The position numbers and the translations under genes are program-made. Below, piece after piece: positions 55,913 to 63,678 of a DNA stretch of 64,000 bases (the stretch's first letter is position 1; every line of letters starts with the position of its first letter). A model generated the notes under the pieces. It made no database searches. It saw only the letters and a list, made by a program, of their open reading frames with translations, and was not told the origin of the DNA. Origin of the DNA: Synechococcales cyanobacterium CNB (lineage in GTDB: Bacteria > Planctomycetota > Phycisphaerae > Phycisphaerales > UBA1924); assembly GCA_030263455.1 (NCBI GenBank), contig SZOZ01000005.1, forward strand, positions 124,001 to 188,000, read 5' to 3'.

Positions 55913-55948
55913 GCTTGTCAAGTTTTACAGCAAGAAAACTTGACAAGC
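55913..55948. repeat. Perfect 14-bp inverted repeat, 8-bp loop
   Basis: GCTTGTCAAGTTTT / AAAACTTGACAAGC without mismatch, between the 60-residue gene and the PEP-CTERM gene. It could act as a bidirectional transcription barrier, an operator or a recombination site. A small GCCC-GAAA-GGGC hairpin follows at about 55955. Confidence 0.8.
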
Positions 55949-55969
55949 ACCACTGCCCGAAAGGGCGCG

Positions 55970-56617
55970 TCACGCCCGCCGGCGGCGACGCGCCCCGGTC
56001 AGGCCCATCAGGGAGAGCAGGGCGAGCGAGCCGGGTTCGGGTACAGCCGTGATGATGCGGATTTCGTCGTAGGCCGCGCCGAACTTGAGGGTGAAGTCCA
56101 GCCGCGTCCGGTCCGCGGAAATCTCGAAGGTGTCGAGCGAGCCGGGCGGCAGTTCCAGCCGCCTGCCGGGGCTGTTGCCGTAGGTCACGCCCGGGCGGCC
56201 GAGGAAGTCGTCCGTGCCGTTCATCGACGCCGTCTTGATGAGCACGCCGAGAATGGGCGCGTCGAAGACGACGTAGCCCGAGAGCAGCGCGTCGAAGCCG
56301 TCCACCGAGTCGGCATGGAACAGGTAGCTCTGCACCGCCGTCCCGGCGGAAACGAAGCCCGGCACGAGCAGCGATTCATGGTCCACCAGCCCGGTGTTGA
56401 CGTGATCGAGTTCCAGGTCGGCAAGCAGCGTCGTCTGCCGCTCGAAGAAGCCGCGGATCTCCGTGTCGCTCTCCCACTGGTTGAGCGCGATGTTGGCCGG
56501 CGGCTCGGCGATGACGGCTGCCCCGCCGACCTCGATGATGTCGGCAAGGGCGGGTGAGGCGGACAGGGCGGCGATGGCGCCGACGACGACTGTGGACAAG
56601 GTGGTGTGGTAACGCAT
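55970..56617 (-). CDS. PEP-CTERM exported protein
   Basis: 215 residues with an N-terminal signal peptide (LSTVVVGAIAALSASPALA), a beta-rich ectodomain and a classic sorting tail: VPEPGSLALLSLMGLTG followed by RRRRR. Exosortase would cut it and anchor it to the envelope. No exosortase is in the window, so it must rely on a host enzyme. It lies inside the mobile element, so it is probably cargo. Confidence 0.85.
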   Translation of the reverse strand: MRYHTTLSTVVVGAIAALSASPALADIIEVGGAAVIAEPPANIALNQWESDTEIRGFFERQTTLLADLELDHVNTGLVDHESLLVPGFVSAGTAVQSYLFHADSVDGFDALLSGYVVFDAPILGVLIKTASMNGTDDFLGRPGVTYGNSPGRRLELPPGSLDTFEISADRTRLDFTLKFGAAYDEIRIITAVPEPGSLALLSLMGLTGARRRRRA

Positions 56618-56699
56618 GGGCAGAGTGATCCCGTTCTCGTGATGCTGAACAATGCGGCGGAGCGATACGCGCGCTCTCCAACTCCACGCAAACGGTAAT

Positions 56700-57095
56700 T
56701 CATGATGGCTTTCCGGCCAGACGGCATTTTCGCTGTCGGTGATCTCGCCGACAGCCGCAGTGCGGGCACGGCTCGTCCATCAGCAGTTCCCACGCCAGCG
56801 CGAAGACGCGGCTCGTCACTTCGGCGCGGTTCGCGCCGTCGAGCCCCAGGCGATCGAGCGCGCGCTCGCGGTGCATGCGCACGGTGCCGTACCGGATGCC
56901 GAGCTTGGGCCCGATCTGCTTATCGCCGAGGCCGTGCATGATGAGCGCGATCACTTCCGCCTGCCTGTCCGACAGCCCGGCGAACTCGACCACCCGCCGC
57001 CAGGTGGCGGCGTCGATGACCGGCGGCGTGAGTGCCGGCAGCGGCTCGGGTTGGATGGGCAGCGCCTTGCGGGCGGCGCGTGCTCGGCGAGGCAT
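56700..57095 (-). CDS. LuxR-type HTH transcriptional regulator with C-terminal Cys cluster
   Basis: 131 residues. The central LSDRQAEVIALIMHGLGDKQIGPKLGIRYGTVRMHRERALDRLGL is a LuxR/FixJ-type HTH. No receiver domain is present; the C-terminus ends in CPHCGCRRDHRQRKC, a possible zinc site. Start ATG 57095 (the open frame runs further upstream without typical features). It is transcribed toward the PEP-CTERM gene. Redox or metal responsiveness is a guess from the Cys residues. Confidence 0.7.
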   Translation of the reverse strand: MPRRARAARKALPIQPEPLPALTPPVIDAATWRRVVEFAGLSDRQAEVIALIMHGLGDKQIGPKLGIRYGTVRMHRERALDRLGLDGANRAEVTSRVFALAWELLMDEPCPHCGCRRDHRQRKCRLAGKPS

Positions 57096-57139
57096 GGTCA
57101 GCGTCCCGACAAAAAGGGAGCGTCGAACCAAGGACGCCT

Positions 57140-57159
57140 CGGGAGCCCCCGCCAAGGGG
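57140..57159 (-). repeat. 20-bp repeat, copy 2 (inverted relative to 40219)
   Basis: Exact reverse complement of 40219-40238, in the intergenic region upstream of the LuxR-type gene and of the defence-like operon. Confidence 0.75.
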
Positions 57160-57412
57160 CATGGAGAACGTGCCCTGGCCGACGCCCCTTTGCGGGGCGC
57201 GGCCTTCAAGGCACTGCCTCTCCAACTGAAACTTGGCGGTTTTCCCGAGAGCAGCGGCTTGACGCTCGCGCGTCGTTCAGATTGTCGCCGGGGCCACCTT
57301 CTGACTCCGGCACAGCTATTCTACGCGGAGAACGGGCCGGGCCGAAGGGCGGACTCCGGCCCTCGACCGGGGCCGTCTCAGGCCCGACAATGACCGCCAG
57401 GCTCGTTCGCCG

Positions 57413-57441
57413 TTGACAGCCACGCGGACGGGTGCTACGCC
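57413..57441 (+). promoter_or_regulatory. Probable sigma70-type promoter of the three-gene operon
   Basis: TTGACA (57413-57418), 17-bp spacer, TACGCC (57436-57441): a perfect -35 with a weak -10, about 100 bp before the DUF2130 gene. Confidence 0.4.
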
Positions 57442-57546
57442 GGATCAGGCAGAACCACTGGTCGGCGCCGCATCGGCCAATCCCCGCTCAGAACCCGATC
57501 CGGGGGCGGTTTGCGGATACCCTTGCGGCAGGAAGCACAAGGTGCC

Positions 57547-58824
57547 ATGACTGAGCCGACAATTGTCTGTCCATCCTGCAAGGCCGAGATCAAGCTGACC
57601 GAGTCACTGGCGGCTCCGCTCATCGAGTCCACGCGCCGGCAGTACGAGCAGCAGATCGCCAAGAAAGATGCTGATATTGCGAAGCGAGAGTCTGCACTCA
57701 AGGAACAGCAGGCGGCACTTGCGAAGGCCAAAGGGGAGATCGACGATCAGGTTGCTGCCAAGCTGAAAGCGGAGCGCGCCACCATCGCCGCTGAAGAAGC
57801 GAAGAAGGCCCGGGTTGCGATCGGCAATGATCTTGAGCAGAAGGCCAAAGAGCTCGCGGAACTCAACGAGGTGCTCAAGCAGCGTGACGAGAAACTCGCC
57901 GAGGCGCAGAAGGCCCAGGCCGAGTTGATCCGCAAGCAGCGTGAGCTCGATGACGCCAAGCGCGAAATGGAACTGAACATCGAGAAGCGCGTCCAGGAAT
58001 CACTCGGCGCAACACGCGAACAGGCGAAGAAGGAGGCCGAGGATTCCCTCAAGATGAAGGTCGCAGAGAAGGAACAGACCATCGCGTCCATGCAGAAGCA
58101 GATCGAGGAGCTGAAACGCAAAGCAGAGCAAGGGTCGCAGCAACTCCAGGGCGAAGTTCAGGAGCTTGAACTGGAAGCGATGCTCCGTGAGAAGTTCCCA
58201 CAGGATTCAATCGAGCCGGTCGCCAAAGGCGAACATGGCGGCGATGCCATCCAGCGCGTCATCGGTCCGATGGGTCAACCGTGCGGGACGATTCTGTGGG
58301 AGTCGAAGCGCACCAAGAACTGGACCGACGGCTGGCTGGCCAAGTTGCGCGAGGACCAGCGCGCCGCGAAGGCAGAACTTGCCGTTATCGTCAGCCAGGC
58401 ATTGCCGAAGGATGTGGAGACCTTCAACCTGATCGACGGTGTGTGGGTCACGTCCTACCGCTGCGCATTGCCGGTCGCTGTGGCGCTCCGTCACTCGATC
58501 ATCGAACTCGCCGCGACTCGGACCGCCAGCGAGGGACAGCAAACGAAGATGGAGCTTGTTTACCAGTACCTCACCGGTCCACGCTTTCGCCACCGCGTTC
58601 AGGCCATAGTCGAGAAGTTCACCGACATGCAGGAGGACCTGGAAAGGGAGCGCAAGACCATGACGCGCCTCTGGGCAAAGCGCGAGGAGCAGATTCGCGG
58701 CGTCATCGAATCCACCGCCGGCATGTACGGCGACCTTCAGGGCATCGCAGGGAAGACGCTGCAGGAGATTGAGGGGCTGGATTTGAGAATGCTTGAGAGT
58801 AGTGACGGACAGTATGTGGACTGA
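57547..58824 (+). CDS. DUF2130 protein: zinc ribbon, coiled coil and PD-(D/E)xK-like nuclease motif
   Basis: 425 residues. An N-terminal CPSC pair (residues 8-11) suggests a small zinc ribbon. Residues about 30-205 form a long charged coiled coil. A conserved globular domain follows, with E210, D233 in KGEHGGDAIQRV and E252-x-K254 in GTILWESKRTKNW, then EDQ near 270: the spacing and context of a PD-(D/E)xK nuclease active site. This is the family's named domain (DUF2130) of unknown function; nuclease activity is inference. The ATG at 57547 is chosen over an upstream frame because the CPSC ribbon then lies at the usual distance. First gene of the operon, 43 bp before the next. Confidence 0.8.
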   Translation: MTEPTIVCPSCKAEIKLTESLAAPLIESTRRQYEQQIAKKDADIAKRESALKEQQAALAKAKGEIDDQVAAKLKAERATIAAEEAKKARVAIGNDLEQKAKELAELNEVLKQRDEKLAEAQKAQAELIRKQRELDDAKREMELNIEKRVQESLGATREQAKKEAEDSLKMKVAEKEQTIASMQKQIEELKRKAEQGSQQLQGEVQELELEAMLREKFPQDSIEPVAKGEHGGDAIQRVIGPMGQPCGTILWESKRTKNWTDGWLAKLREDQRAAKAELAVIVSQALPKDVETFNLIDGVWVTSYRCALPVAVALRHSIIELAATRTASEGQQTKMELVYQYLTGPRFRHRVQAIVEKFTDMQEDLERERKTMTRLWAKREEQIRGVIESTAGMYGDLQGIAGKTLQEIEGLDLRMLESSDGQYVD

Positions 58825-58867
58825 ACGCAGCACTGAACAAGGCTCGAAATAGGAGGCAACGCGACCA

Positions 58868-60607
58868 GTGCAAATCCAGTCCGTCAATAGCCTGCTCACT
58901 CCCGCCGGACTAGGCCCACCGACACTCCGCGCGCTGATTCCCAACGTCGACAACTACACTGTGCTTCTCCTGCAACCAGAAGGACACATCGAGGCCAGTC
59001 CCGCCGGTGTGCGCCATCAGGACCGTGCGCTTGCACACAGCCAGTTCCGAGGTTTCTTGAATGATGCTCGCACCAACAACGTCGCACTCGCGGTCACACC
59101 TGAGTACTCAATGCCGTGGGAGACTTTGTCGGAGGCACTTCAGACGGGCTGCACCCCTTCGGACGGTTCGCTTTGGGCACTTGGTTGCGAAAGCATCAGA
59201 TACACCGAGCTTGAGGCTTTGAAGCAGACTCTTGCTCCTCATGCCACTGTTCTCTTTGAGGCACTTCAGGCCGACGACCACCGGTTTGTCGATCCACTCG
59301 CATACGTGTTTGTTGCACCTCCGACGAAGCCCAGCGGTGCAAGCAGGGTGGTCCTGCTTGTCCAGTTCAAGACCTGCCCGATGGGGGACGACGGCCACTT
59401 CGAGGTCAATGGAATGCAGCGGGGAACCCGCGTCTACCAGTTCGGCGGCGATTCCGGAAATCCACGCCTGCTTTCTCTGATTTGCTCGGATGCGTTTGAG
59501 TTCCTGGACCCCGAGGCTGCACAGGTCTATGACCGAGCCCTTGTACTTCACATTCAGCTCAACCGGCAACCACGTCAACATCAGTACCGGCAGTACCGTG
59601 ATCGGCTCTTCCGATTCCGTGGAGGCGCTACCGAAATACTCTGTCTCAATTGGGCGAAAGATGTACGAGAAGCATGCGGCGGCGCCACCCATTGCTGGAA
59701 CAACATTTCCGGCTCAGCATGGTATCTCCCGGACACATTTGACGAGCCGGACACGACCCTGTCACTCAACCATCGCAACGGCCTGTACTATACGTGGTTT
59801 CAGGCAATGCGATCCCACGCGATGTTCTTCAACTACGAGCCGGCTGCCTATTTTGTCACGGCGAGCAAAGTCGTGCATCGCGGCGTAACCGCCTCACTCT
59901 CTCGACGGCGCGGACCTCAACTCACTGCAATGCACACCTGGGATAACCATGCATCGGCCTGGGTGCATCATCCCGGCCCCACAGACGGCTTCGCGACAGT
60001 TGTCGCGGAAAGCGGTAACGCGCAACACGACATCGCCCACCTGGCAGATGTCAACCCGTTTAATGCCGAGCGTGTTCTAGCTCTGTGCGCTGGAAGTATC
60101 GGCACTAACGCCAATTGGTATCACCTCAGACAACTTGACTCTTGCGGCATCGAGACATCGGAAGTCATACGACGCATGACCTTCTGCCAAGACAACGATC
60201 ACAGCGCCCAGACGTTTCGTGTACGGCGCCTCAGGCGATGCAGACGGCTATGGGACATCCTGAATACGCCCGACCACCTACCGCCCGCGCTTGACGATCT
60301 CAAGAACGGCTTCCGTCTTGATTGGGCTCCGCATCAGAACGTCATATCGTCAGCCGGCCGGCGAGCTACAGCTATCTATATGGGTGAAGACGCCAGCGAT
60401 GTCGAGATCGAGTCGGTCGGGAAGCGGATGGCCGAATATCTTCACAGGGCGTCACCCGATCCAGACGCAGCAATTGAAGCCCGGCAGCGGCTTCACCTCT
60501 GGTATCGCCAGGACGATGGAGCACTCCGGTTATTCGACCGCTCTCGCTACCTGAGAATCGACGAGCCTCGATCTGCTTCGGAATTTGACATCGCGAGGAC
60601 GTTCTGA
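58868..60607 (+). CDS. Nitrilase-superfamily-like hydrolase
   Basis: 579 residues. The N-terminal ~300 residues look like a carbon-nitrogen hydrolase: E79 in LAVTPEYSMPW, K168 in LVQFKTC and C206 in LLSLICSDAFEF occupy the positions of the Glu-Lys-Cys triad. The C-terminal ~280 residues are unrecognised. Such domains hydrolyse amides or nitriles; in defence settings, RT-linked nitrilases (DRT class 1) are known. Start is GTG 58868 with AGGAGG 11 bp upstream. The stop overlaps the start of the ATPase gene (TGATG), so the two are tightly coupled. Substrate unknown. Confidence 0.7.
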   Translation: MQIQSVNSLLTPAGLGPPTLRALIPNVDNYTVLLLQPEGHIEASPAGVRHQDRALAHSQFRGFLNDARTNNVALAVTPEYSMPWETLSEALQTGCTPSDGSLWALGCESIRYTELEALKQTLAPHATVLFEALQADDHRFVDPLAYVFVAPPTKPSGASRVVLLVQFKTCPMGDDGHFEVNGMQRGTRVYQFGGDSGNPRLLSLICSDAFEFLDPEAAQVYDRALVLHIQLNRQPRQHQYRQYRDRLFRFRGGATEILCLNWAKDVREACGGATHCWNNISGSAWYLPDTFDEPDTTLSLNHRNGLYYTWFQAMRSHAMFFNYEPAAYFVTASKVVHRGVTASLSRRRGPQLTAMHTWDNHASAWVHHPGPTDGFATVVAESGNAQHDIAHLADVNPFNAERVLALCAGSIGTNANWYHLRQLDSCGIETSEVIRRMTFCQDNDHSAQTFRVRRLRRCRRLWDILNTPDHLPPALDDLKNGFRLDWAPHQNVISSAGRRATAIYMGEDASDVEIESVGKRMAEYLHRASPDPDAAIEARQRLHLWYRQDDGALRLFDRSRYLRIDEPRSASEFDIARTF

Positions 60608-63600
60608 TGCTCGATATTGGCCAACTGCGCGAGAGACTTGCTCATCGCTTCCCGGATGCAGAACAGGTGGAAGACAGCGTTATCCGTTTCACGCGTAGAT
60701 CGAATGGCCACCCATACGCCATCTACTACATCGATATCAGCGCGAATCTACCTGCTACACGCGAGGCGATAACGGACTATCAGGATCGCGTGATAGGCAA
60801 GCGGTACTTTGATGGCAGGAAGAGCCTGCAATGGAGCAACTATCTCTATTTTGTGGTCAGCGACGAGCTCGCTCGCACCGGTTCGGTTGAACAGGCCAAA
60901 CAATTGATAGAGCTAGATCGCACCTATGCTCGCAAGTTCGTCATTGCTGAAAGCGAGCTGGATGCTGCGTTCGAGGCTCCTCCGTCGGCATCGCCGGACG
61001 CACTGCCAGAAGCCAGCATCCACTCGGTGTGGCTCGCAAAGCTGACGGAGGCTGGTCTTGATAAGGTGGTACTGAGCGACAAATCCCTTCCCAGTCGCTT
61101 GTCACTGATTGAGGCGGCATCCAGTACAGCGTCGCCCCAACCCAAGGCGCGACCACCGCATTCATCCGTCAGCCCGCTGCCGTTTCTGAAATCACTTCAG
61201 CTTGCGAAGTTCCGTGATTTTCCTCAGCAGCGCAGCTTTGACTTTGGCAAGGTAACTCTTGTCGTGGGCGCCAACGGTTCAGGGAAGACCTCACTCCTTG
61301 AAGCCATCGAGCTTCTGTATTGTGGACGGAACAAGCGCAATCCTGACGCGAACGATGCGTACAGCATCGCCGCCGTATTCGCGGACGGCAGCAAGGAGAC
61401 TGCGACGCGCTCACGACCTCAGAAGATCTTCAGAGAACGGAACCTGAAGTGGTACGGTCAATCAGAGATCAAGACGAACAATCTCTTCATGAGCTTTGGA
61501 CTGTTCAACTTTCTCGATACCGATGCCGCAGTGGGCCTCGCGGAATCGACGGCACGGCTTGAAGACAATCTCTCCAATCTGCTCGTGGGGTCTGAGGCGT
61601 CCAAGACGTGGCGTGAGATCGAGCGAGTACATGACGCCACTACAGCCAAGCTCCGCGAACTGCGGCCTCTTGAAGCCCAAATCAAGAGCGAGCTAGACAC
61701 GCTTGACGCTCGTCTCAAGGAGTCGGCAGGTGTCAAGCAGGAATCCGACGCGATACTCACGCGGATCGAGGAGATGGTGCGCCGTCTCAAATGGCCTGTG
61801 CCCAGCAAGGACAGATCCGCGTATCCCGAACTGCTTCTCGAATCTCTTCCGGAACTTGAATCGCTCGCCCTGCAGGCTGCCGCGTTTGAATGGGCGGAAG
61901 CTCCCGTTTCAGTGGACAGACTGAAGAAATACAGCGGCGACGCGACGAAGACATGCGACAGGGTCGAAGCAGAGATGGAGCGCCTGGATGAGCATCGAAA
62001 GAAGGAACGGAGACTCGTAGATACGGCCCGCCGTGTCCAGAGCGCCTTGACGTTGATAACTGAGGCGGCGCGCATGGTAGACGCCGGCCTGCCCACTCGC
62101 GCGGAGGAACTTCGCACGCTGCAGAACACCGTGACATCCAATGGCGGATTGCTAGCCGGCTGTGCCGACGCGTTTTTGACCGTACTCGCGAAGAGCCACC
62201 CTGAGGCGTCAGTTGTCGCACTCACCGCGGCTTCCAAGGAAGCACGCGTGGCTGCACAGAAAGCAGTGAACGCCGCGAAGGAAGAACACGCAAACTTCAG
62301 ACAGCTTCGCGATCACTCAGTCAACCTGGCGCAACAGCTTCGCGACATCGCAGCCCAGATCCTCAAGGACAGTCCTCTATCCGAAGAGTGTCCCCTGTGC
62401 CATACTCAGTTCGCCCCGGGAGAATTGGCCAAGCACATGCAGCTTGGCGTGGATCAGCACGTCGAAGCTCGCGGACAGGCTTTGCTGTCGCAGTTGCGGC
62501 AGCGCGAAGAGGCACTGCGCGAAGCCATGGTCGTTGAGAATGCGTCAGCGTGGCTCGGGAAGTTCTGCGAGCGGGCAGCGATCGATAGAGAGGTCACTGT
62601 CGTGGCCGCACTGTCGAAGATCAATGGAGCACGGCAGGCGCTTGTCGAGGCACAGCAACGACTTGAGGCATTGAATAAGGAACTTGAAGCTCTGGAATCC
62701 CAAGGCCTACCCGTTGCCAGGTTGGATCAACTCCTCGCCGGCTTGCGCGAGTCTGGCTACGCTCTGCCCGATTGGACGAAGCAAAATATCGACCAAGTGC
62801 GCGCCACGATTGAGCGGGAACAAGCGAACACCGCCAAAGCGCTGGAGAAGGAACGGGCGAATGCCGACACACTTCGGCGAGCACTTGAGGCAAGCTTGGG
62901 ATTGCGGGAATCCAATGCAGAGGGCCCGAAGGTAGCCATATCCCAACTCAAGGAGCGCCGCGCGGTTGCAGACAGCCTTCGGGAGAAACTCGGCACTCTG
63001 CTCAAGTCGTTTCCCTGGCCGGGAGACAGACCGCTTTCTGAGCTGGTAGTTGAGACCGATTCAATCCGCAAAGTCGCAGCGGAGTTCCAAGCCGCGGTTG
63101 GCAGGGAGCAGCAGGCGAAGACCATTGTCGCGGACTCCACAAAGCGGAGGGAGCAACTCGCTAAACAACTGGCGGAAGTGAGCCTCCGCATTGAGCGGTT
63201 TGTCAAAGCTGACAAGGCTCTGGAGGTCATCCAGCAGAAGCACTCTCTGACCGGCGCGATGGAAGCGGCGCTCAAGCGGAACCGTGCGCAGATCGAGGCG
63301 ATCTTTGGCCGTATCCACGCGCCCGCAGAGTTCTCAGGACTTGGGGGGCGTCTTTGCACGCTCGTCAGAAAGAATGGAGCAGCCGAGGCTACGCTGAGTG
63401 AGATCAGCACCGGTCAACGCGCCGCCTTTGCCCTGTCGATTTTCTTAGCTCAGAATGCACAGCTTCGAGTGGCCCCGCCTGTGGTTTTGATCGACGACCC
63501 GATCGCCCATGTCGATGATCTGAATGCGCTGTCGTTTCTGGACTACTTGCGCGAGCTTGCTTTAGTGGGCGGTAGACAGATCCTGTTTGCAACTGCAAGC

Positions 63601-63678
63601 GAGAAGCTCGCCGCGCTCTTCGAGCGCAAGTTCGATTTCTTAGGAGATGACTTCCGCCGCCATGAACTTCGCCGGTAA
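60607..63678 (+). CDS. SMC/Rad50-like ABC ATPase with zinc hook
   Basis: 1,023 residues. An unfamiliar N-terminal domain (about 1-190, with SANLPATREAI and SDELARTGSVEQAKQL) precedes the ATPase. Walker A is GANGSGKTS at 221-229. Long coiled coils flank a CPLC zinc hook near 596-599. The signature EISTGQRAAFALS is near 932, and Walker B VVLIDDP has Asp in place of the usual catalytic Glu. The H-loop His is not evident (FATASEK). The layout matches Rad50/RecN-like and ABC-3C-type defence ATPases, which sense DNA or assemble on it. The gene overlaps the nitrilase-like gene by 1 bp. Confidence 0.82.
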   Translation: MLDIGQLRERLAHRFPDAEQVEDSVIRFTRRSNGHPYAIYYIDISANLPATREAITDYQDRVIGKRYFDGRKSLQWSNYLYFVVSDELARTGSVEQAKQLIELDRTYARKFVIAESELDAAFEAPPSASPDALPEASIHSVWLAKLTEAGLDKVVLSDKSLPSRLSLIEAASSTASPQPKARPPHSSVSPLPFLKSLQLAKFRDFPQQRSFDFGKVTLVVGANGSGKTSLLEAIELLYCGRNKRNPDANDAYSIAAVFADGSKETATRSRPQKIFRERNLKWYGQSEIKTNNLFMSFGLFNFLDTDAAVGLAESTARLEDNLSNLLVGSEASKTWREIERVHDATTAKLRELRPLEAQIKSELDTLDARLKESAGVKQESDAILTRIEEMVRRLKWPVPSKDRSAYPELLLESLPELESLALQAAAFEWAEAPVSVDRLKKYSGDATKTCDRVEAEMERLDEHRKKERRLVDTARRVQSALTLITEAARMVDAGLPTRAEELRTLQNTVTSNGGLLAGCADAFLTVLAKSHPEASVVALTAASKEARVAAQKAVNAAKEEHANFRQLRDHSVNLAQQLRDIAAQILKDSPLSEECPLCHTQFAPGELAKHMQLGVDQHVEARGQALLSQLRQREEALREAMVVENASAWLGKFCERAAIDREVTVVAALSKINGARQALVEAQQRLEALNKELEALESQGLPVARLDQLLAGLRESGYALPDWTKQNIDQVRATIEREQANTAKALEKERANADTLRRALEASLGLRESNAEGPKVAISQLKERRAVADSLREKLGTLLKSFPWPGDRPLSELVVETDSIRKVAAEFQAAVGREQQAKTIVADSTKRREQLAKQLAEVSLRIERFVKADKALEVIQQKHSLTGAMEAALKRNRAQIEAIFGRIHAPAEFSGLGGRLCTLVRKNGAAEATLSEISTGQRAAFALSIFLAQNAQLRVAPPVVLIDDPIAHVDDLNALSFLDYLRELALVGGRQILFATASEKLAALFERKFDFLGDDFRRHELRR

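Larger units (their letters stand above)
57096..57546. other. Intergenic region with repeat copy and promoter
   Basis: Holds no gene I can support. It contains the second 20-bp repeat (57140), several GC-rich hairpins such as CGCCCC-TTTG-CGGGGCG near 57180-57196, and the promoter of the downstream operon. Confidence 0.5.
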
